Shown here: piece after piece, positions 33,241-43,979 of the stretch
Layout of the letters: every line of letters starts with the position of its first letter
How positions within the stretch are numbered: the stretch's first letter is position 1
Assembly (NCBI GenBank): GCA_033557465.1
Contig: CM066037.1
Location: 200,383,156 to 200,447,155, forward strand
DNA from: Ichthyophis bannanicus
Taxonomy: Eukaryota > Chordata > Amphibia > Gymnophiona > Ichthyophiidae
Length of the DNA stretch: 64,000 nt
Reading direction: 5' to 3'
Notes under the pieces: generated by a model
Told to the model about the DNA's origin: nothing
The model's database searches: none
Seen by the model: only the letters and a program-made list of their open reading frames with translations
Position numbers and translations under genes: made by a program

Positions 33241-34793
33241 AATTTCAATGTCATTAACCTAATTAAACCAGCATCACCTCATGCTTTAATGAAATCTCAG
33301 GATGGTTAAACAGTTGTAACCTTAAGATAAATTATAAAAGAACTGAGGTTCTATTTATCATGAGAAACCAAGGGCCCGATTTTCGAAGGCATATACATGT
33401 GTAATTGCCCTAATTAACCATGTAAATGCCTTTTCCGGGACTTTCTAAAGGCACCTACACGGGTAGTGCTCTTTAAAAAATCCCGGATAAGTCCCTAACA
33501 CGCCCAGATGCTATGCGGTTAGCATAGGGGCATGTCAGGGGTGTTCTAGGGCAGAGCGGGGGCAGAGGAAAGGGCTAAACGGGTAACACCGATTTTCAAT
33601 GCTACCTACTTAGCCCTCTGCGCCTTAAAGATAGGCAAGGTTTTTCCTTGCCTATCTTTCAGGAACAGGGGTTAAGCGGATAGCATAAAAAAATCAGTGC
33701 TACTTGGCTAGCTCCTGCAGCTTCCGGGTTGTGCGGCGAGACCTCAATTTTCAATGCCGAGGCTGCATATGACCCCGCCACTGAAAATCCGGGTTAGATG
33801 GATGGCGGGCTTTGCACCGCACTGTGCATAGCACCGCCCAGATGAAAATCGGGTCCCAAAATTTTACCCCACCTCCAAACTGAGGTAAAAAATGAAGTAA
33901 AATATCTTGCCATTATCCTTGATAGGACTGCAATTTTAACAACCCACCTAGTCTGATCTATAACATGACACATCATGACTTTAGATCTGTACTCCAAGCA
34001 ATGATATTCCCCCACATAATCTTCTGTAATAGCATCCTTCAAGGGCTCCCGAAACAAGCGCAAAATCACCCCCGGATAGCTCAACATATTGCTTCCGTGG
34101 TCACCTTAAAAGTGAATCCCACTGATCACATCACACCTATCCTGTACAAGCTGCATTGGCTACCATTCCAAAGCAGAATCAAATATAAAATACTAATGAC
34201 CACATTCAAACTACTAAGGAACTAGCACCATCGTACCTAAACAGTCTCATCAAAAATCCCTCAAATGAAAGAATAAGATGCACACAAAATGCATTGCTTG
34301 TTCCCTCAGTTTATCATAAATCCAACCGTTCAATGACCAATATAGCGCGTTTAGCTTTTCTGCACCAATACTGTGAAACTCTCTTTCAGATAAACTAAGA
34401 GCCAAGACCTAATAACATTCAGGAAAGAGCTTAAGACACACCTGTTTATTGAGCACTTTGGGTCAATAGAGCTGCCACACAAACTCTTCCCTGCATAACC
34501 CAATACTGCCCTTCCTCCCCCCACCCTCCACTGGCTATAGTCATGGCAACAGCATTTATAACTAAACTGTTGGCAGGTTTTGCATGTAAATACATTTTTT
34601 TTGTAAATAAGTTCTTTTTTCTATTTCTCTAAGTTAATCTTCAATCTGCCCCCTGTAATTTATTGCTTCTTTGCTGTAACCTGTAAAATTGTTGTAATGT
34701 AGTGGTTTGTTGGGTATTTGTAAACCGCTTTGATTTTGCTGAAAGGCAATATAAAAAACCCTTAAAGAAATAAAATAGATAAATAAAATTAAG
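33241..34793 (+). mobile_element. L2-like LINE 3' fragment inside Tc1, itself split
   Basis: RT C-terminal motifs: LAIILDRTAILTTHL near 33910, PHIIFCNSILQGLPKQ near 34010, DHITPILYKLHWLPFQSRIKYK near 34120, and an antepenultimate exon-like ALxxWNSLS-type region decayed near 34360. It ends with GTAAACCGCTTTGATTTTGC and AATAAAATAGATAAATAAA. ATTAAG flanks both ends (33235-33240 and 34788-34793), possibly the target duplication. The foldback copy B sits in its 5' half. Confidence 0.75.
33372..33857. mobile_element. Multi-hairpin foldback element, copy B
   Basis: A 486-bp copy of the element at 6213-6684. Shared blocks include CATGTAAATGCCTT, AAAGGCACCTACACGGGTAG, CGCCCAGATGCT, GCAGAGGAAAGGGCTAAACG and CCTGCTATCTTTCAGG-like hairpins. 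Ends GGGCCCGATTTTCGAAG and (complement) GGGACCCGATTTTCATC. It lies inside the L2 fragment, so it moved after that L2 inserted. Confidence 0.8.
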
Positions 34794-35599
34794 AGGTTTT
34801 CTGCTCATGGATGTGGTAGGAAGAGAAAAATTAAACCAAGAAGTCTTCAAAGATTAGTACAAACTGTTGGAAAAACACCATGTACAACATCCAAAGAGCT
34901 TAAGACTGACCTGGAGCAATCTGTAGTGGTGGTCTGAACTCACACCATACGCTGCACACTAAACAAAAAAGGTTTTATGGGCGAAGGTCAAGGAGGACCC
35001 CACTACTCAAAGATAGACATAAAAAGGCATGCCTGATCTTTGCCCAAACCCACCTTGAGAAACCACAATCCTTCTGGGAAAATGTTTTGTGGATAGATGA
35101 AACCAAACTTGAGCTCTTTGGCAATGCAGACCAGTGATACATTTACAGGTGAAGAAATAAAGCTTATAAGGAAAAAAAACACTCTTCCTACAGTTAAATA
35201 TGTTGGAGGTTCCATAATGTTGTGGGGCTGTTTTGGAGCGAAATGTGCTACCTAATGTCAGAAAGCTAGGTCTCCAGCAGGACAATGACCCAAAACATAC
35301 ATCCAAAAGTACAAAAAAATGGTTAAAAAGGAACAAATGGACCGTTTTAAACTGGCCAGTAATGAGTCCTGATCTCAGTCCAATCATGAACCTTTGGAAA
35401 GAGCTGAAATCTTCCATTGATAAAAGGAATCCTGGAAACATTCATGAGATGGAACAAATCACAGTTGAAGAGTAGAAGAAACTACCAGCAGACAGATGTA
35501 CAAAACTTATAGATGGCTACAAGAAACATTTGGAGGCTGTCATCACTGTCAAAGGTTGTGCAAACGAATATAAATGAAGGGTGCCATTAATCCTGTCCA

Positions 35600-36052
35600 T
35601 AAAGGATTCTCCCAAAACTTTCAATGAACTTGTCTGAATATGATTTATTGTCGGGACTAAACCGACAAGAGAGGGGAGAAGGAAACTCCCTCCTCGGCGT
35701 CGGCAGGGCCCTTTTATTCAACAAGATCAAACAGAAAACGGTGATGTGAAAAATAGTGTAACAAACACTTATCTGAGGAAATAGGCGATGAAACTTCACA
35801 GTGGATCAGCACGACATGCATGTTTCGGGCATGGACAGCCCTGTATCAAGTGCACTTTGGTCAAACCAGAAAATCGCCTCCAAGCTAACCGGAACCCACG
35901 GTTGACTTATTCATTGCAAAATGGCAGCAGATTGGTTGTGCTAAACACGTGATGAGAGGAAGTGGACTACGAAGTTAATGATGAATGACAAGGCATGGCC
36001 GAATGATCATTTAAATCACACTCCACCAGTCACACTCCAAGTTAAGACCCAA
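35600..36052 (-). repeat. PLE terminal repeat, downstream copy
   Basis: Same orientation as the PLE genes. Nearly identical to the reverse complement of 39296-39750, for example TTTATTGTCGGGACTAAACC and AGGGCCCTTTTATTCAAC. It contains a hammerhead-like motif on the minus strand at about 35809-35853 (stem I GCAC/GTGC, GAAA core) and the AATAAA of GTTGAATAAAAGGG. Confidence 0.85.
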
Positions 36053-36066
36053 GGGTTCTATCGTGT

Positions 36067-37862
36067 TCAGACGAAAGATCCAACATTGTTCACATAATTG
36101 AAGTCTGTGCTCCCGATTGCCCCCCCCCCCTGCAAATTGGCAGGAACCCAATCTATTACCCGCCACCGCAGGTCTGAAAACAAATGACGTTTGTCTATAC
36201 AATGAGCCACAATGTGTGCGGAGATGGTCCTGTTGCGCAAGCGGGAAGCGTGCTCGCCCAATCGTATCCGCACCAGCCGAATCGTCCTGCCGATGTAAGA
36301 CAGACCACAGGGGCAATGAAGCATGTAGACCACGTGAGAAGACTGACAGGTGGAGCTCCCAAAAAAAGTAAAGGATTCGCCCGTGGCTACATGGGTCCAC
36401 TGGGTGCCCTCAACAGTGGTGGAACAGTATTTACAATTCTGACAAGCCCAATGGCCCTGTCTGGAAACTGACTGAGAGAAAAAAGGGGGGTGGTGGGTAT
36501 GGACCAGACGGTCGCGAAGGTTGGGCCCCCTAGTGTAAGCCAAACGTAAAGGTTTCAGAAAGCAGGGATGTAATTGCAGAATGTGCCAATGTTTCTTCAA
36601 AAGACGAGTCACTTGGGCTGTATCAGTCATGAAAGGGAGCACCCCTGTTATGACCGTCAAATCCTCCCCCTCTACCGAAGATGAGTGGGGGACCGAAGCA
36701 TCCATCAACCATTCGCGATGTGAAAAGCGTGCCCGAAGATATGCCTGATGAACCACCTTCCATGGATACCCCCTGTCCAAAAGCCGGGATCGGAGAGCCT
36801 TTGCCTGAAGTTTGTAGTCCTGCAAAGAAGAGCAAATGCGACGTAACCGCAAAAACTGGCCATAAGGGAGACCCCGCCGTAAAGCAGCGGGGTGATGACT
36901 ATGATAGCGCAGTAAATTGTTCTTTTGGCTTGGTTTACGAAATAGCGTGGTAGAAAATGTACCCGCAGTTTTGAATACCAACACATCAAGAAATTCAATC
37001 CGCTGTTGACTGACATGAGCCGTGAACTGGATGTTGGACTTGAGGATATTCAACCAGGCAAGAAATTCTGTCAAGCGCTGTTCAGTCGATGACCACAACA
37101 AAAAGATGTCATCTAAAAAACGGAGCCAAAGTTTGACATGTCGAAACTGATCCGCAGGATAAATATACTGTTCCTCCATAGCCGCCAAGTACAAAGTGGC
37201 TACAGGATGGGCTAAAGTGGCTCCCATCGCTATCCCATAGCATTGGTGGTAAAATTTCCCCTGAAAAAGAAAATAATTTTTTGTCAGAACCAACCGAGTG
37301 ATATCCAATAAAAAAGTTTTTGGTATCCTTGACGGGGCTGTCGTGAAAGCTGATTCAAGGAGGTGCAACGCTTCCTCCTGGTGGATGTTTGTATACAACG
37401 CTGTCACGTCCAAGGTAATTAGGATGAGGTCGTCCGATGGTTCTGTGAACGCTGAAAGAATGGTGAGAAAATGAGAGGTATCCCTCAAATAAGACCTTAC
37501 ACATCGAGCTTCTTGTCGCAAAAATACATCGCTGAATTGAGACAAGGGTTCAAGAACAGAACCCCGGCATGAAACAATCGGACGCCCCGGGGGAGCTGAT
37601 AAGGATTTATGTACTTTGGGGACGGTGTAGATCACCGGTATCACAGGATGACGCTGCACAAGGAAAGAGGCCTCCCGAGATGTGATCCAACCCTTCATAT
37701 GTGCTTCCTTCACTATAGATTGAATAACTATCTGTAAAGGAGCTGTAGGGTCGGCTGGTAAGGGCCTATAATACTTCAAGTCGTGCAGCTGAGATAATAA
37801 AACCCGTTCATAAACAGACGATGATTATAGAACCACCGCACCCCCCTTGTCAGCCCCCCCAT
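36067..37862 (-). pseudogene. PLE reverse transcriptase with C-terminal GIY-YIG endonuclease
   Basis: A long open frame, 37779-36067 (570 codons). RT: YTVPKVHKS and GRPIVSCRGSVLEPLSQF, LDVTALYTNI, GIAMGATLAHPVATLYL, and WLRFLDDIFLLW with both catalytic Asp. Then a CQNCKYC Cys motif and the GIY-YIG nuclease VVYMLHCPCGLSYIGRT with RIRLGEH downstream. Upstream the conserved ADKGGAVV is readable in the same frame but is followed by TAA at 37825-37827, and a run of seven G at 37854-37860 breaks the join to the N-terminal part. The enzyme primes cDNA at a nick made by the GIY-YIG domain. RT and nuclease catalytic residues look intact, so the copy is fairly young. Confidence 0.92.
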
Positions 37863-39006
37863 ATTACCAAGTTTACATTGGTCGCCAATTGTTTAATAGC
37901 CTGGCGCTGTGCGCTAGAAATGTTAGAGTGAGGTCTCGGAAAGCCTTTCTCACACGATGACAGCTCACGTAAAATCAAAGACTGATAGGTCAAGATAGCT
38001 GGATCCGGGGCATCTGGAGGGACCCATCGAGATCTAGGGCTAAGGATAGAGCCATCGGCTGACCAGGTCGATCGGCAAAAAACTGAATTACACACAATTT
38101 GGGAAAAAACCTGAACAATGCCACTCTCATTGCGAAGGGGGTCATAACGAACCGTCGGAATAAAAGAAAGACCAAGATCAAGCACCTCCAATTGAGGGGA
38201 TGTCTGTTCCAGCCCCGAGAGGTTGATGACTGTTGTTGTCTTCGAGATCTCTGTCTGGTGTTGGGAGGTTCCCACTGGTCGTCCTCGGCAGGCCGGCGGG
38301 ATCGACCCCCTCTGCCACGCCAGCCCGAGCGAAAACCCTCTGAAGATCCGGCCGGTCTGGAACTCTTGGACTGGTCCCGAGAGGAATCACTGGATTCGGT
38401 ATCATCCGAGGACTGTTCAAACGTAACCCGTCGGGCTTCCGCAGGAGTGCTAGGGTCCGTCTCCGATTTCTCGTACATCCAACGATACACCTTATTCGAG
38501 TCATAGTCGGTTTTATCTCTCTGGAATTTGTGAGTTTTGAATGCTTTCAAATAATCAAAAAAACCTTGCAATTGTCGTTCCATAGCTTCCATTTTCTGAC
38601 CAAACACTTCTTCCCCCAGCGATTCACAAAGGGGAGATTTAACTTCCTCCAGCTCTTTAGAAATGACCGTTTCTTCCAACGTTGTGCGGACAATAATCAG
38701 AGCTATCAAGTCGAAACTGCACTTATTTAAAATGCAGTTCCACTTAGACACAAACTCAGCATCAGACAAAAACATTTTCGGGCCTCGTGGCACCCGAAGG
38801 CCGCGAGGAATTATTCTAGTTTCTAAATATTGAAGCATAGCCGCTCCATGCAGCTGAGCCCGAATTGCCTGTTTCCGAAGGGATTTTATTTTAGAAATCG
38901 CTGAAGATTGTTGCTCCGGTTCAGAAGTGCAGGAATCAAATATCGATGTTCGTTGTCTAAGCTTGTCCAAATAATCCTCTGTGAAAGCAAAAGTGTCAGC
39001 CGCCAT
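37850..39006 (-). pseudogene. PLE N-terminal region: ORF1-like part and RT N-terminus
   Basis: ATG at 39006 (MAADTFAFTEDYLDK) opens a 338-codon frame. Its first 170 residues are helical, followed by a Ser/Arg/Gly-rich stretch (RSGWRGRGGRSRR). From about 38225 the PLE RT N-terminal segment NLSGLEQTSPQLEVLDLGLS is in a different frame that runs to 37850 (SSAQRQAIKQLATNVNLVI) and has no ATG of its own. Either a single fused protein has one frameshift mutation, or the two are joined by translational frameshifting. Function of the first part unknown; RNA binding is a guess from composition. Confidence 0.7.
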
Positions 39007-39031
39007 GCTACGTATAGGGGGACCTCGTAAA

Positions 39032-39819
39032 GATCAACCAAAAAAACCCCCATAAATCGAATGACTATAAAATCATGTTAGGACGGAAAGTCATCGAAAA
39101 ACCATAAAGGATTCTCCCAAAACTTTCAGTGAACTTGTCTGAATATGATTTATTGTCGGGACCAAACCGACAAGAGAGGGGAGAAGGAAACTCCCTCCTC
39201 GGCGTCGGCAGGGCCCTTTTATTCAACAAGATCAAACAGAAAACGGTGATGTGAAAAATAGTGTAACAAACACTTATCTGAGGAAATATCTTATCTGAGG
39301 GTCTTAACTTGGAGTGTGACTGGTGGAGTGTGATTTAAATGATCATTCGGCCATGCCTTGTCATTCATCATTAATTTCGTAGTCCACTTCCTCTCATCAC
39401 GTGTTTAGCACAACCAATCTGCTGCCATTTTGCAACGAATAAGTCAACCGTGGGTTCCGGTTAGCTTGGAGGTGATTTTCTGGTTTGACCAAGGTGCACT
39501 TGATACAGGGCTGTCCATGCCCGAAACATGCATGTCGTGCTGATCCACTGTGAAGTTTCATCGCCTATTTCCTCAGATAAGTGTTTGTTACACTATTTTT
39601 CACATCACCGTTTTCTGTTTGATCTTGTTGAATAAAAGGGCCCTGCCTACGCCGAGGAGGGAGTTTCCTTCACCCCTCTCTTGTCGGTTTGGTCCCGACA
39701 ATAAATCATATTCAGACAAGTTCATTGAAAGTTTTGGGAGAATCCTTTATGGTTTTTCGATGACTTTCCGTCCTAACATGATTTTGTAGTCATTCGATTT
39801 ATGGGGTTTTTTTTGGTTG
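39032..39819. repeat. PLE upstream terminal repeats forming an inverted pair
   Basis: 39032-39288 is the reverse complement of about 39549-39818 (for example CATAAAGGATTCTCCCAAAA against TTTTGGGAGAATCCTTTATG). The 260 bases between contain a hammerhead-like motif at 39496-39540: stem I GCAC/GTGC, stem II GGG/CCC, core GAAA, with TTGATAC where CTGANGA is expected. The transcript of this strand could form a very long hairpin. Confidence 0.85.
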
Positions 39820-40024
39820 ATTAATCCTGTCCAGGCCATAATTTGTTTTTTTTCTCAAAAATTACTACATCTACCTTGCACAGCCATCTTTTTATTTGTT
39901 GTATACCTTTCAACATACTATTAAAATATTATGATATACAGTTGCAATATTTCCAATTATTTCTCGAGATATTGTACCCAACATACCTAAAATGCAAAGG
40001 TGCCAATAATGTTGACCACCACTG

Positions 40025-41814
40025 AATGTCCCCTCTTCTATGGATAAGCATATACCACATGTGCAAGTTTCCAAAATCTGCAGATGTCCTGCACGTGTCT
40101 AACCCATACCTCTGTGCATCCCCTTTTTTGCTTTCAGGCAGCAGACATGTGGCTTTCAGGGTGTAGAAAGGCTGATTTTATAAGGTAGATACACATGACC
40201 ACCTTCTTGGCTGCCCCTCCCTCTGTATATTGGACATTTTGATTTGGACATCCTGTTTTGCAGCCAGGAGTACTTTCTAAAATGCGCCTTGATTTGTTTA
40301 GAAAAAAATCAAAAACTAATCTCATTTTGATACTATCCATACTATCATCACATTTTAGAAAATGCTTATATCTGCAAAGTTTAGACAGAAATCTGCTAAA
40401 GCTATACAAGGATACACAGTACATGTAAGTATGAATAAGCTTTTTTTTAGTTAGAAAATACTTTTAGAGGCTCCAGTCATTACAAATAACATATGGGATT
40501 ATTTACTTGCAGTGTGCATCAATATGTTATTTACCCAGGGCCCATTGCATAAAATGGGCCTTCTGGTAGACTGCATGAGTTAACACTGTTAGCATGCATC
40601 ATCTGTTACTAAATAGCCCCCCCTAGTGATTTCAGTACAAATTGAGGTGGACCAGGCAGGTGGAATAGAATGAGCATTGGAGCTGGGGTGCTAGATAATA
40701 GGTCAAGGAACAAATAAGGGAGAGATGAAAAAGATCATACTTTGTTTCAGTATTTTCTGCGCAAGTTATGAAGGAAGCTACATCATATTCTAAGATGTAG
40801 ATTTAGAAGGTGTATATTGAGCAAGAATGGTAATGCATATCTAATATTCAAGGATCAGTGGCAGGCCTAGGTGAAAATTGATGAAGCATTTCTACAGATG
40901 CAATGGTTTTCTGATTTTCAGGGAGAGAATCCTAAACAGCTATGCATTGTAGTGTTTTCTAGAACCTAAGTAATCTTTTTTTGACACAGTCTCACAACCA
41001 TGTCCTGAGGGCATAGCTAACCGGTCTGATTTTCAGGATAAGAATAATGAATATATATGAGAGCAATCTCATGCATATTCATTGTTTTAATCCCGCAAAT
41101 CTGATTGGCTAGATGTGGTTCCAGGTGAGGATTGATTAGCACTGCATTAACAAGAGAAGGCTGTGTTGTTCATTTCAACCAGTTGGCCTGGGCTGTTTAG
41201 CTACTGGCTGAATCTTTTTGTTGGACCCATTTTGTTGTGTACCTTAAATACCAGAGAGGGAATATTTAACTCGGTCCTGTTAAGAATAGCCAGCCAGTAA
41301 AGACACTGTAACACAGTTGGAAGGGGGAAAACCTCTCAGAAGGTAAGCTGGTCATGTTTTGGAGAAGTTGAAGGTGGCAACCTTGTGTTTCTTGGCACCC
41401 TATATATAGTGAGTTACAGTAATCCGGCCTTGTGGTAGCCATTGCATCTATAACTGTTGCCAGATCCTCCCTTAATATCTATCGTTTCAGATATTGCATA
41501 ATTGTAGGAATGATGTCTTGGCAACCATCAACATTTGGGTTTACATATCTTAAGAACTGTGAATATGAATGGGGAGACAGGTTTGCAGGATAATATGATT
41601 GTATGGCGGAGCTAGGAGAAAAGCATATAAAAAAGATACAGGGGCATTGCCTTTGGATTTTGGGCTATAATCACACAATCATTTGCATTATGAGAGACAG
41701 TACACTGCTTCTTTAAGATAGATAGCCACTTTATAGTGTTCTAATTCAAACACCTGCACATTCCTAAATCACAATTTTTTTGCAGTTGGCTGCATGCTTA
41801 CTAGAATTTAAATG
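40025..41814. other. Mostly unrecognised sequence with one decayed MITE
   Basis: 40985-41145 resembles the hAT MITE family (TCATGCATATTCATTG and a CTGATTTTCAGGATAAG arm), weakly. The rest, 1.6 kb, shows no coding or repeat signature I can name. Confidence 0.45.
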
Positions 41815-42627
41815 CTGATATTACATATCAAATGACACAAAACTATTTAAAACCCATGAGGATTGTGGAAAATTGCAAGAGGATCTTGATAAATTGGAAG
41901 ACTGGGCATCCAAATGGCAGATGAAATTTAACATGGACAAGTGCAAAGTTAAGTACCTAAGAAAGAACAACCCAAACTATGGTTACATGATGCAAGGTTC
42001 CACATTAGGAACCACCACCCAGGAAAAAGAGGCACCATCGTGGATAACATGTTAAAACCCTCCTCCCAGTGTGCAGCAGCGGCCAAGAGAGCAAATAGAA
42101 TGCTAGGTATCATAAGGAAAGGAATGGAAAATAAAACAAAGGATATTATAATGCCTCTGTATCGTTCCATGGTGCGACCGCACCTTGAATATTGTGTGCA
42201 ATTCTGGTCGCCGTATCGTAAAAAGGATATAGCGTTATTAGAAAAGGTACAGAGAAGAGCCACTAAAATGGTAAAGGGGATGGAAGGATACCCCTATGAA
42301 GAGAGGCTAAAAGGTTTAGAGCTCTTCAACCTGGAAAAGAGACGGCTGAGGGGAGATATGATAGAAGTCTATAAATTAATGAATGGAGTGGAACGGGTAA
42401 ACATAGATTGATTGTTTACATCATCAGAATATAGAAAGACTAGGAGACATGCAATGAAGCCACAGGATAACCTATTTAAGACTAATAAGAGAAAATATTT
42501 TTTCACTCAGCGTTTAATCAAACTCTGGAATTTGTTACCGGAGGATGTAGTAAAAGCTGTTAGTGTAGCCAGGTTTAAAAAAGGTTTGGACAAGGTCCTG
42601 GAAGAAAGGTCCATAAACCATTATTAA
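41815..42627 (+). pseudogene. CR1 ORF2 reverse transcriptase C-terminal region
   Basis: DTKLFKTHED near 41837, LEDWASKWQMKFNMDKCKV near 41890, a frame change near 42045, AAKRANRMLGIIRKGMENK, then [21 protein letters not shown] near 42160, [20 protein letters not shown], a TGA at 42409-42411, and a last segment YFFTQRLIKLWNLLPEDVV ending KVLEERSINHY at the natural stop (42625). Only about three lesions, so relatively young. The catalytic Asp boxes are not included (5'-truncated). Confidence 0.87.
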
Positions 42628-42781
42628 AAGGGACCCAGGGGAGCAAATGACGTCACAGACAGAGACGGCAGCCTGAAAACGGAGCTCCGTCGTAGGGAGA
42701 CTAAATACTTGTTTTAAAAAGTGTCCTGAGCCTGGCCAACGTTCCAATACCGGAGTTAGCAGTGGCTGGGTGCCCCGGAGG

Positions 42782-43816
42782 ATGGCAGGGGCAAAAAAGA
42801 GTGCAGCGGATCTGAAAGCTTTCGCCTTTAAGGCAACTCCAGGAGGGCCTGCGGGGAAGAATAAAATGGCGGCGCCATGTGCGAGCCCGGTGAGTACAGT
42901 GCCGGAGGGAGTGACTACGCCAACAGAGGCAGCTCAGTCTAGTGAAATCGCAGGCCTGAAAAGGGAGCTACAGGAGTGGTTTTCCTTGCTCCGACAAGAC
43001 TTGGCCCACTTCAAAACCGAGGCACAGACGTGGATGGAGGAATTGTGTATGGATGTGCGCGAAGTGGGGCAGAGGCTGGAGGAAGTGGAGAATAAAGTGG
43101 AAGAGCAGGAGAATGCGCTTAAAGAGGTACAAGCGAAATATGGAGAGTTTGAGGGGGAGCAGGAGGAGATGTGGCGAAAAATCGAAGATATGGAGAATAG
43201 ATCGAGAAGGTCCAATCTGCGCATCCGGGGTGTGCCGGAGAGCAATGGCAAGGAGGACTGTGCAAAAATGGTGGAGCAGGTGGGCAGGTGGATCTTGGGC
43301 CAGGCCGGAGTGGAGAGTGCTGGTTTGGGCTGGAACATCGATAGGGCCCATAGAGCACTGGGCCCACAGAGAGAGGGGCGCCCGCGGGACATTATAGCAT
43401 GTTTCCATGAATATGCTACAAAAACTGAGATAATGAATGCTGCAAGGAAAGCAGAGGAGATCACGTGGGTAAATTGGAAAATTGAGATCTATGCTGATCT
43501 CTTTGCCATCACGATGCGGAAAAGGAGGGAGATGGCTGGCTTGACTAAACGGTTGAGGGAAGAGCAGATCAAGTACCGCTGGACTTATCCGTTTGGATTA
43601 CAATTTAACAGGGAAGGGGTTTCCTCCTACATTCGGACTGTTAAAGAAGCACAGCAATTTATGAAGCAGGCCGGCTGGTCAGAAGGAACAGCAGCTGGTC
43701 AGAGCAAGCCTAGTCAGTCCTCGTTAGTGGAGGAGAGATGGAGGCAGGCACCTGTGGGAGAGAAGCGTCTCAGGAGGCAGAGGAAGCCCGGAACACAGCC
43801 GGAGGAGAAGGGCTGA
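42782..43816 (+). CDS. L1-like ORF1 protein, intact frame
   Basis: The first ATG in the frame is at 42782; about 344 codons, uninterrupted. An Ala/Pro-rich basic N-terminus (about 50 residues), a coiled coil at roughly residues 55-140 (VREVGQRLEEVENKVEEQ), an RRM beginning at NRSRRSNLRIRGVPE, a C-terminal domain with IDRAHRALGP and RPRDIIACFHEYATKTEI, and a basic tail. This is the RNA-binding chaperone that forms trimers on L1 RNA. It looks functional even though ORF2 of the same copy is broken. Confidence 0.88.
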   Translation: MAGAKKSAADLKAFAFKATPGGPAGKNKMAAPCASPVSTVPEGVTTPTEAAQSSEIAGLKRELQEWFSLLRQDLAHFKTEAQTWMEELCMDVREVGQRLEEVENKVEEQENALKEVQAKYGEFEGEQEEMWRKIEDMENRSRRSNLRIRGVPESNGKEDCAKMVEQVGRWILGQAGVESAGLGWNIDRAHRALGPQREGRPRDIIACFHEYATKTEIMNAARKAEEITWVNWKIEIYADLFAITMRKRREMAGLTKRLREEQIKYRWTYPFGLQFNREGVSSYIRTVKEAQQFMKQAGWSEGTAAGQSKPSQSSLVEERWRQAPVGEKRLRRQRKPGTQPEEKG

Positions 43817-43979
43817 CTTCGAGGACACTGATGGCCTTGTGTGGTTATTTTATTCTTGTTGTTCTGGTGGAAGCTGGGCCGGGACACTTGGTGGGATGAT
43901 TGCTAGTATTGTTAATAGTTTAAGAAGTATTGTAAATGTGTGAAGAGAGGGGGGAGCTGTCTGGTCTGTCATGCCTTAC

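Larger units (their letters stand above)
33106..35585 (+). pseudogene. Tc1-like transposase, DD34E type, split and inactive
   Basis: The N-terminal piece 33106-33240 encodes RKAIIIKLQMGTR-like helix-turn-helix sequence. An L2 insertion (33241-34790) separates it from the rest at 34794-35585. The catalytic domain shows WIDETK near 35090 (first Asp), QQDNDPKHTSK near 35275 (second Asp) and SPDLSPIMNLWKELK near 35370. The spacing from the second Asp to the third catalytic position is exactly 34 residues, but the residue there is Met (ATG) in place of Glu. Several stops and shifts are also present. The enzyme would cut and paste the element at TA sites. Confidence 0.87.
35600..39819 (-). mobile_element. 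Penelope-like element (PLE) with complex terminal repeats
   Basis: ATTAATCCTGTCCA flanks it at 35586-35599 and 39820-39833, inside Tc1. Read on the minus strand: an inverted terminal-repeat copy (39296-39819), a partial direct copy (39108-39290), ORF1-like region, RT with GIY-YIG endonuclease, and a full direct copy (35600-36052). Such mixed direct and inverted pseudo-LTRs are characteristic of PLEs. A Neptune-like type is suggested by the CxxC motif between RT and endonuclease. Confidence 0.9.
27395..40024 (+). mobile_element. Tc1-like DNA transposon expanded by nested insertions
   Basis: Left end CAGTTATGGTCAACATTATT (27395-) and the complement of the right end CAGTGGTGGTCAACATTATT (to 40024), continuing GGCACC in both. 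Removing the nested LINE, L2 with foldback element, and PLE leaves about 1.6 kb, the normal length of a Tc1 element. TA precedes the left end; the right flank is AA, so the TA duplication is degraded. Confidence 0.88.

Noticed and set aside
36117..36953. Plus-strand frames opposite the PLE
   Set aside because: Antisense shadows of the RT/GIY-YIG frame, whose motifs are unambiguous.
42934..43464. 176-codon minus-strand frame
   Set aside because: Exact antisense of the intact L1-like ORF1 and without family motifs.
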